The notes under the pieces: generated by a model
What the model was told of the DNA's origin: nothing
Seen by the model: only the letters and a program-made list of their open reading frames with translations
Database searches by the model: none
Program-made: the position numbers and the translations under genes
Part shown: positions 58,537-64,000 of the stretch, piece after piece
How positions within the stretch are numbered: position 1 is the stretch's first letter
Layout: each line of letters begins with the position of its first letter
NCBI GenBank assembly: GCA_035496935.1
Contig: DATJED010000015.1
Span: 62,001 to 126,000, forward strand
DNA from: Pseudopedobacter sp035496935
Lineage (GTDB): Bacteria > Bacteroidota > Bacteroidia > Sphingobacteriales > Sphingobacteriaceae
Length of the DNA stretch: 64,000 nucleotides
Direction of reading: 5' to 3'

Positions 58537-60024
58537 TTGAACCTATTAAAAAAACAAGGATTTTACAACAGCATAACGCTTTACATTGGTACAGCTTTAG
58601 GCTTTTTTAATCTTATCATTTTATTTCAGCGAGCTTTTACAGCTGAGCAGATTGGCTTTTTTGGGTTAATGATTTCAGTTTGCCTATTATATACCCAAAT
58701 TGCTGCGCTTGGTTTCAATAATATTATTACTCGGTATGTTCCGTATTTCAAATCGGCTGATGGCATCCATCAGGGTTTTCCTAGTTATGTTTTAAAAATC
58801 ACATCGTTGGGTTTTTTGGCGGTGACTACTTTTTATATTTTTGGTAAAGAGTTTTTAATTGATTTTAAAGTTGATAACAAGGGCTCGTCATATTATTATC
58901 AGTACTACTACTTGATCATTCCGGTTGCGCTTTTTACATTTTGGTATAGCCTGGCCGAATCGTTTGCTCGTACTACTTTCCATAATATTTTTCCTTCAGT
59001 TTTACGAGAAGTATTGCTTAAGGTATTTACCAGTATTGGAGTTGTATTGGTTTATTTTCAATGGTTCAGTTATCAAAGTTTTGTTTATTGGTATATAATA
59101 GCTAATGGGATAATCCTGTTGTTTTTACTCATTTATATAAAAAGACTTGATCTACTACGTTTTAAGATTATCCAAACTCCGGTAAAGGAAAAATCAGCTG
59201 AAATGTTGCGATACGGTGTTTTTTCTATGTTAGCAAGTAGTTCTGTAACTATGATTCAGAACATAGACACTATTATGTTAAAGGTTTATACTAACGAAAA
59301 AATGGTCGGCTACTATTTTACGCTTTTTGCTATTGCGGTGGTTATTAATTTGCCAGCAAGAGCGTTAAGTATTACTTCTTATCAGCTTATTGCTGATGCA
59401 TGGAAGACAAGTGATCTCAAAAAAATAAACAAAATTTATAGCAAGACCTCATTGGTACAGTTTATTATTGGCTGCCTGCTTCTGATCGGATTGATTTCCA
59501 ATTGGCATAATATTTTAATTGTCTTAAAAAAGCCAGAATACACCGAATATTATGCAGTTTTTATAGTAGTGGCGCTGGGTTTTTTAGTAGATATAACCGG
59601 AGGTTTAAATGGTGCCATTATCAGTTTTTCAAAAAACTATAAAGTAGTAATGTATGTTTTAATTGCGGCGGCCGTTTTATGTACTTTATTAAACATGATA
59701 TTCATTCCAAAATTCGGCATTGTAGGCGCCGCATTGGCTTACGCCCTTACTACGCTGGCTTTAAACTTTACATACTGGCTTTATTTATTGCTTAAACATC
59801 AGCTACAGCCATTTAGTTTTGCATTTGTTAAAGTTATTTTGGTTGGTGTTTTCGTACTTTTGATAGGAATTTATATTCCCTACCTTAATAACTTTTTTGT
59901 TGATGTTATTGTGAGGTCATCGTTAATGGCATCTATTTATTTAATAATGATTTATTATCTAAACATTTCATCAGATATTAACGATGCCATCAATCAGGTT
60001 ATTTATAAACTAAAACGCCGTTAA
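58537..60024 (+). CDS. Polysaccharide flippase (Wzx/MATE-like)
   Basis: A 495-residue multi-pass membrane protein with about 14 hydrophobic segments. Family features are the N-terminal FYNSITLYIGTALGFFNLIILFQRAFTAEQIGFFGLMI, the mid-protein SMLASSSVTMIQNIDTIMLKVYTNEKMVGYYFTLFAIAVVINLPARAL and the C-terminal IFIPKFGIVGAALAYALTTLALNFTYWLYLL. It moves lipid-linked glycan units across the inner membrane. The start is TTG at 58537, 3 bp after the methyltransferase. It lacks an adjacent polymerase gene. Confidence 0.92.
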   Translation: MNLLKKQGFYNSITLYIGTALGFFNLIILFQRAFTAEQIGFFGLMISVCLLYTQIAALGFNNIITRYVPYFKSADGIHQGFPSYVLKITSLGFLAVTTFYIFGKEFLIDFKVDNKGSSYYYQYYYLIIPVALFTFWYSLAESFARTTFHNIFPSVLREVLLKVFTSIGVVLVYFQWFSYQSFVYWYIIANGIILLFLLIYIKRLDLLRFKIIQTPVKEKSAEMLRYGVFSMLASSSVTMIQNIDTIMLKVYTNEKMVGYYFTLFAIAVVINLPARALSITSYQLIADAWKTSDLKKINKIYSKTSLVQFIIGCLLLIGLISNWHNILIVLKKPEYTEYYAVFIVVALGFLVDITGGLNGAIISFSKNYKVVMYVLIAAAVLCTLLNMIFIPKFGIVGAALAYALTTLALNFTYWLYLLLKHQLQPFSFAFVKVILVGVFVLLIGIYIPYLNNFFVDVIVRSSLMASIYLIMIYYLNISSDINDAINQVIYKLKRR

Positions 60025-60027
60025 ACA

Positions 60028-60930
60028 ATGAACAACGTAGCCCCCGTAGCACTTTTCGTTTACAACAGGCCCGAACATACTCGCCAAACGGTTGAATCTT
60101 TAAAAGCAAATTACTTAGCTTTAGAAAGCGATTTTTTCATTTTTGCCGATGGCGCTAAATCTGAAAAAGATGAAGAGGCCGTAAAACAAGTTGCAGATTA
60201 TATTGCAACGGTTGATGGTTTCAAATCCGTTACCGTTGTTAAGCAGGAAAAAAATCTTGGCCTTGCCAATTCAATCATCACCGGCGTTACTCACTTAAGC
60301 AAAACTTACGGGAAATTCATTGTTTTTGAGGACGATTTAATCTGCTCTCCACACACTTTAACTTATCTTAACGAAGCTTTAGAACGCTACAAAAATGAGG
60401 ACAGGATTCTACACATTTGTGCGTCAATGCATCCGCTTAAGCTAGATGAAAGTATGCCAGAAACATTTTTATACAGAGCACCTCACAGCTGTGGTTGGGC
60501 AAGCTGGAAAAGAGCATGGGATAAATTTAACCCCGATATAGATGATCTGATCTCGCAATTTGATGAACAAAAAATTAAAGATTTTACTTTTGATGGTAAG
60601 ATGAATTTTTGGAAACAGATGAACGATTTTAAGAACGGCAAAAATAATTCGTGGGCTATTCGTTGGTATGCATCTGTTTTTTTAAACAAAGGTTTAGCGC
60701 TAAATGTTACCCGCTCTTTAATTAAAAACATTGGGCATGATGGTTCTGGTGTACATTCAAACATTGAAAATACCTACGATGTTGAAATTTACCCATATCC
60801 TATTAAAGATTTTCCGAAAGAAATTACCGAAAATAAAAAAATGTATGAATTGGTAAAATCTTTTTATGCCAACAGAAAAGGAAGCCTGTTTGCCAGAGGA
60901 ATTAGATTTTTACGCAAAAAGTTAGGATAA
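60028..60930 (+). CDS. Family 2-type glycosyltransferase
   Basis: A 300-residue GT-A fold protein. The N-terminus PVALFVYNRPEHTRQTVESLKAN, FFIFADGAKSEKDEEAV and FIVFEDDLICSPHTLTYLNEALERYK (with the DxD-like EDD) indicate nucleotide-sugar binding, as in bacterial sugar transferases of the cd00761 type. The C-terminus is basic (FARGIRFLRKKLG), suggesting peripheral membrane contact. It is the fifth gene in the glycan run, 3 bp after the flippase. Confidence 0.9.
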   Translation: MNNVAPVALFVYNRPEHTRQTVESLKANYLALESDFFIFADGAKSEKDEEAVKQVADYIATVDGFKSVTVVKQEKNLGLANSIITGVTHLSKTYGKFIVFEDDLICSPHTLTYLNEALERYKNEDRILHICASMHPLKLDESMPETFLYRAPHSCGWASWKRAWDKFNPDIDDLISQFDEQKIKDFTFDGKMNFWKQMNDFKNGKNNSWAIRWYASVFLNKGLALNVTRSLIKNIGHDGSGVHSNIENTYDVEIYPYPIKDFPKEITENKKMYELVKSFYANRKGSLFARGIRFLRKKLG

Positions 60931-60953
60931 TTCCTAACTTATTACTCGCTAAA

Positions 60954-62135
60954 ATGAAGGATTGCATCTCAAAACTCAGTTCCATTGCCACAAAACCTGA
61001 GCGTTTAATCATCGGGTTAATGTCCGGTACTTCGTTGGATGGGTTAGATATTGCTTTGTGCAGCATAAAAAACAGTGGATTGGCAACCGAAGCAGAAATT
61101 CTTGATTTTGAAACCGTTCCTTACACCTCTTTATTCAAAAATGAAATCAAGCAAATCTGCTTTAAGCAAAACGTTGATTTAGAAAAGCTTTGCTTACTAA
61201 ATACCGAAATAGGCAAACTGCATGGAAACCTGATCAATCAGTTTTTAAAGCATAGAAATATCGGAGCTGAGGCTATCGACCTAATTGCAAGTCATGGGCA
61301 AACCGTTTTCCATTCGCCCAAACGGTTGCGCAAAGCAGATGATTATGGAAATGCTACTCTACAAATTGGCGATGCTGATCAAATTGCGACTATTACCCGA
61401 ATTATTACGCTTTCAGATTTTCGCCAGAAAAACATTGCCGAAGGGAGAGAAGGCGCACCTTTAGCAATCTACGGCGATTATTTATTGTTTAAATCGCAAA
61501 CAGAAAACCGTGTTCTCTTAAATATCGGAGGTATTTCAAATTTTACATTGTTAAATGCAGATCAAAAATTTGATAGTGTTTTAAGTACTGATACCGGTCC
61601 TGGAAATACTTTGATGAACCAATATGTCGCGTCACATTTTAAAAATCAGCATTACGATAAAAATGCAGGAATAGCTTTGAAAGGGAAAGTTGATGAAAAT
61701 CTTTTGGAAGCATTGCTTTTACATCCATTTTTTAAAAATGACTTACCTAAAACAACCGGTCCAGAGCTTTTTAATTTAAGTTACTTAAAAGAGGCGATGA
61801 AAAAATCGGGACGGGACAACTTATCGCATGAAAATGTACTAGCCACTTTAAACAAATTCACAGCTTGTGGGATCGCTATTGCAATAAAAAAAGCAAGTTG
61901 CACAAACGGGGCAGTTTATTTAAGTGGTGGCGGAGCTCACAATCCATTGTTAATTAACAATCTAATTAAAATATTGCCTCGTTTAACCTTCAAAAATTTA
62001 AACGAGCTAGGCATAAACCCTGATGCAAAAGAAGCTTTATTGTTTGCAGTTTTAGCTAACGAAACAATCGCCGGAAAAGGTGATGTTTTCGGTGCAAAAT
62101 CGTTTAGTATGGGCAAGATAAGTTTGCCCAATTAA
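60954..62135 (+). CDS. anmK: Anhydro-N-acetylmuramic acid kinase
   Basis: A 393-residue ASKHA-fold kinase that cleaves and phosphorylates 1,6-anhydro-MurNAc from peptidoglycan turnover. Motifs seen are LIIGLMSGTSLDGLDIALC (near 18-37), LIASHGQTVFHSP, LLNIGGISNFTLL, DTGPGNTLMN and VYLSGGGAHNPLL. The length is normal. It starts 23 bp after the glycosyltransferase. Its peptidoglycan role fits the two glucosaminidases at 52-54 kb, although the genes are not adjacent. Confidence 0.95.
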   Translation: MKDCISKLSSIATKPERLIIGLMSGTSLDGLDIALCSIKNSGLATEAEILDFETVPYTSLFKNEIKQICFKQNVDLEKLCLLNTEIGKLHGNLINQFLKHRNIGAEAIDLIASHGQTVFHSPKRLRKADDYGNATLQIGDADQIATITRIITLSDFRQKNIAEGREGAPLAIYGDYLLFKSQTENRVLLNIGGISNFTLLNADQKFDSVLSTDTGPGNTLMNQYVASHFKNQHYDKNAGIALKGKVDENLLEALLLHPFFKNDLPKTTGPELFNLSYLKEAMKKSGRDNLSHENVLATLNKFTACGIAIAIKKASCTNGAVYLSGGGAHNPLLINNLIKILPRLTFKNLNELGINPDAKEALLFAVLANETIAGKGDVFGAKSFSMGKISLPN

Positions 62136-62182
62136 GCTCCAAATAATATTGGTACATTTCATTTTATATAGCGTATAATTTC

Positions 62183-62190
62183 TATTTTTG
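62183..62190 (+). promoter_or_regulatory. -7 element upstream of the SDR-DH-ACP-KS unit
   Basis: TATTTTTG, a perfect TAnnTTTG, 28 nt before the SDR start. No TTTG lies at -33; the best is TTTC at 62157-62160, 22 nt away. It marks the start of a transcription unit separate from anmK. Confidence 0.45.
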
Positions 62191-62218
62191 AAATATCATA
62201 AAAACTAAGGAAACATTT

Positions 62219-62941
62219 GTGAGCAAACCAAAAGTTTTAATTACAGGAGCAAGTAAGGGTTTGGGTTTGGCTATGGCTAAAAAGTTGAACGATGACTATT
62301 GCCTGATTTTACATGCCTCAAAAGCCGAAAACATAACAGCCTTAACAGAAGGTAATTTTGTTTTAGCCGCAGATTTATCAAACCCAGATGAGCTTAAAGA
62401 TTTTTGCAAGCAACTGAAGGCTCAACACGGCGATGATTTGTTTGCTGTAATAAATAACGCAGGTATCGCTTTGGATAAACCGCTCACGTTTCAGCCCGAA
62501 AAAGATATTGACGCCATGCTGGCGGTAAATCTTAAAGCACCAATCTTAATATCGAAAACCGTCGCTAAAATTTTCGGATTAAAAGGGAAGGGCGTAATCA
62601 TTAACGTAAGTTCTTGCGTTGCCGAAACCGGAAACGCTTTTCAATCGGTTTATGCGGCTACAAAAGCGGGATTAATTGCTTTTTCAAAGTCTTTGGCAAA
62701 AGAAGTTGGCGTACTGTATCACAACCATCAGATCAGGATTTTGAGCATTTCCCCAGGTTTTATCCAAACACCAATGACGGATGCTATCCCGGAAACGGAA
62801 AAAGAAAAATACCTGAAAATGATACCAGCACAAAGATTCGGCAACGCCGATGAAATTGCGGAAACAGTTGCGTTTTTACTTTCAGACAAGGCTTCCTATA
62901 TTAATGGAAGCAATATTGATATCAACGGAGGGCTTTTTTGA
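62219..62941 (+). CDS. Short-chain dehydrogenase/reductase (FabG-like)
   Basis: A 240-residue NAD(P)-dependent reductase. The cofactor motif is TGASKGLGLAMA (9-20), NNAG at 79-82, and the catalytic Ser 131/132, Tyr145 and Lys149 (VYAATKAG) are present. The C-terminus ASYINGSNIDINGGLF is typical of FabG. It starts at GTG with AAGGAAAC a few bases upstream. In this cluster it would reduce a beta-ketoacyl-ACP; it is the first gene of the unit that includes the dehydratase, ACP and KS. Confidence 0.92.
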   Translation: MSKPKVLITGASKGLGLAMAKKLNDDYCLILHASKAENITALTEGNFVLAADLSNPDELKDFCKQLKAQHGDDLFAVINNAGIALDKPLTFQPEKDIDAMLAVNLKAPILISKTVAKIFGLKGKGVIINVSSCVAETGNAFQSVYAATKAGLIAFSKSLAKEVGVLYHNHQIRILSISPGFIQTPMTDAIPETEKEKYLKMIPAQRFGNADEIAETVAFLLSDKASYINGSNIDINGGLF

Positions 62942-63489
62942 TGGAAAATTTGATTGGAACTTTGCCCGAAGATATGCTTTTACACGGCCCAACAAAGCGT
63001 TTGTTGGACAATTATCATTGGCATGAGCCTAAAATTGGCATTGTTGCAAGTTACACTCCAAAAGCATTTGACGTTAACGATCACTTCGGGATTTTTAGAG
63101 GTGTTGATCAAATAGAAGCTTTTGCGCAAGCAACAATTGTTTCCTGCGCAACTTTTTTGGAGTGTCAAAAGCAAAATTGCAAGCCAGATGATTTAAAACT
63201 TAACTTTGTTCCGGCTTTTATTAGCATTGGAAATGTTTATTTTCATAATTATTTGGCAGAGGGCGAGACGTTTATCAGCTTAGGGAAAATAAAATTTTAT
63301 AAGTTTAGGCAAATGGTTGCCGATGGCAGAATTTACAAAGTACCGAAAGGTTTAGATTTGGATGCGTACTTTAGCGATTTTAACGAAGTAAAATTAGCTA
63401 ATTATCAGTTGAGCGAGGATTTTATTTTAGTTGCAGAACTATTTGACATTACCGGTAGAGCTTTAAAAAAAGAGATATTTACACAATAA
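62941..63489 (+). CDS. FabZ-like hotdog-fold dehydratase
   Basis: A 182-residue protein. The ATG at 62941 overlaps the SDR stop by one base (TGATG). The region VNDHFGIFRGVDQIEAFAQATIVSC resembles the FabA/FabZ active site, with His48 and Glu59. Three residues fewer separate them than in canonical FabZ. The rest (FVPAFISIGNVYFHNYLAEGETFISLGKIKFYKFRQMVADGRIYKVP) fits a hotdog fold. It probably dehydrates a beta-hydroxyacyl-ACP; the atypical spacing makes catalysis uncertain. Confidence 0.75.
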   Translation: MENLIGTLPEDMLLHGPTKRLLDNYHWHEPKIGIVASYTPKAFDVNDHFGIFRGVDQIEAFAQATIVSCATFLECQKQNCKPDDLKLNFVPAFISIGNVYFHNYLAEGETFISLGKIKFYKFRQMVADGRIYKVPKGLDLDAYFSDFNEVKLANYQLSEDFILVAELFDITGRALKKEIFTQ

Positions 63490-63495
63490 TAAAAT

Positions 63496-63756
63496 ATGGA
63501 AAGACAAGAAATAATCGACGGATTAGTAGAAATATTAAAAACGATACGGACAATAGACCAAGAGAAATTAAAGAACGTTACCGAAGAAACTGATTTTTTG
63601 GCTGATTTAAATACGCCATCTACAGAACTCATCAATATCGCGGCTAAAGCAGAGCAAAAGTTTGATGTAGAGTTTGAAGATGACGACATAGACGATTTAG
63701 GGTCAACAGTAAAAGATATTGTTGATTTAATTTTAAGAACAAAAGAAAGAGGTTAA
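63496..63756 (+). CDS. Acyl carrier protein, atypical
   Basis: An 86-residue acidic protein with the ACP four-helix pattern and a carrier-type core, ETDFLADLNTPSTELINIAAKAEQKFDVEF. The attachment Ser is at about position 42 in TPSTEL; the usual acidic residue before Ser (DSL) is replaced by Pro. This differs from the housekeeping carrier at 17189, so it probably serves a dedicated pathway. It starts 6 bp after the dehydratase gene. Confidence 0.85.
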   Translation: MERQEIIDGLVEILKTIRTIDQEKLKNVTEETDFLADLNTPSTELINIAAKAEQKFDVEFEDDDIDDLGSTVKDIVDLILRTKERG

Positions 63757-64000
63757 TGGAGTTAGGGGGCAGAAAAGTGGCTGTTGTTGGCATGGGTGGG
63801 GCTTTCCCAACATGTTCCAGCTTAACTGATTTTTCTGATAAGCTTTTCTCGAACCAAAGCCTAATCAGAGAATGGGATACGGCTGTAGCCCGAAGCAAAC
63901 AAGTCCGTTCCATAGTTTCAGGTTTCATTACCGAAGCTGAAATGAATCTGGAAGCTATTTATTCTCCTCTTTCGGATACCTATCCAGAAGTTTACATCGA
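63756..64000 (+). CDS. Beta-ketoacyl synthase, N-terminal part (cut by window edge)
   Basis: The ATG at 63756 overlaps the carrier protein stop (TAATG). The first 81 codons, to the right edge, give a KS N-terminus: VAVVGMGGAFPTCSSLTDFS, then IREWDTAVARSKQVRSIVSGFI. The VAVVGMGGAFP opening is that of polyketide/modular-type ketosynthases rather than of FabF. The catalytic Cys is beyond the window. Coupling to ACP, dehydratase and reductase genes suggests a complete elongation module. Confidence 0.85.
   Translation, partial: MELGGRKVAVVGMGGAFPTCSSLTDFSDKLFSNQSLIREWDTAVARSKQVRSIVSGFITEAEMNLEAIYSPLSDTYPEVYI

Noticed and set aside
1..64000. tRNA, rRNA, tmRNA, insertion sequences, prophage, CRISPR arrays
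   Set aside because: I looked for clover-leaf sequences, transposase and integrase motifs, and regular direct repeats on both strands and saw none that I could support.

Overview
The window is an AT-rich chromosomal segment of a Bacteroidota bacterium, most likely a Pedobacter-like member of the Sphingobacteriaceae. Signs are PorX and a PorP/SprF protein of the type IX secretion machinery, an ExbB-ExbD-ExbD-TonB set, a beta-barrel TonB-dependent receptor with an N-terminal carboxypeptidase-D regulatory domain, an IPExxxVDY protein, a ClpS adaptor, promoters of the Bacteroidota type (TTTG, about 19-20 nt, TAnnTTTG), and frequent TTG/GTG starts without a clear Shine-Dalgarno. No rRNA, tRNA, insertion sequence, prophage or CRISPR array was seen. 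Most of the window is ordinary core chromosome with dense genes.

Layout. 1-8.1 kb: 5' end of lpxD (cut by the window edge), an HD phosphohydrolase, porX, tsaE, alanine dehydrogenase, a YihY-type membrane protein, a secreted protein, gcvH, a VanZ-like protein and a 46-residue lipoprotein. 8.1-13.4 kb: feoAB ferrous iron uptake behind a good promoter, a convergent ammonium transporter and a membrane histidine kinase. 13.4-23.6 kb: housekeeping genes (MaoC-like hydratase, thiL, pyk, IPExxxVDY, acpP-fabF-rnc, a DUF4407 protein, metK with an upstream SAM-II riboswitch, a lipid kinase, a SUI1 factor). 23.9-29.7 kb: an apparent operon exbB-exbD-exbD-tonB, a small membrane protein, a PstS-like lipoprotein and a TPR protein. 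29.9-36.2 kb: SNF2 helicase, a 49-residue membrane ORF and leuS, whose leucine-specific region carries an AT-rich insert. 36.3-38.5 kb: DUF4197 lipoprotein and a YafY regulator with a DinB protein, separated by a perfect inverted repeat. 38.5-44.1 kb: a VWA lipid-anchored or secreted protein divergent from an ECF sigma/anti-sigma-like pair and an M1 peptidase. 44.4-54.6 kb: PorP/SprF, a TonB-dependent receptor, clpS, ilvE, a CLC antiporter that looks like the fluoride type, an O-methyltransferase and two tandem glucosaminidase/LysM proteins. 54.6-60.9 kb: a PKD/LamG lipoprotein and a surface-glycan cluster (methyltransferases, glycosyltransferases, flippase). 61-64 kb: anmK, then an SDR, a FabZ-like hotdog protein, an atypical acyl carrier protein and a beta-ketoacyl synthase running off the right edge.

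The most promising leads are the partial fatty-acid/polyketide-type gene cluster at the right edge (distinct from the primary acpP-fabF at 17 kb), the riboswitch-plus-promoter arrangement of metK, the YafY/DinB operator, the reuse of SusC-like plug signatures in a VWA protein and in the adjacent anti-sigma-like protein, and the CLC subtype. I did not find a convincing wholly new defence or mobile system. Nothing was computed or searched; all family calls are from reading the sequence.
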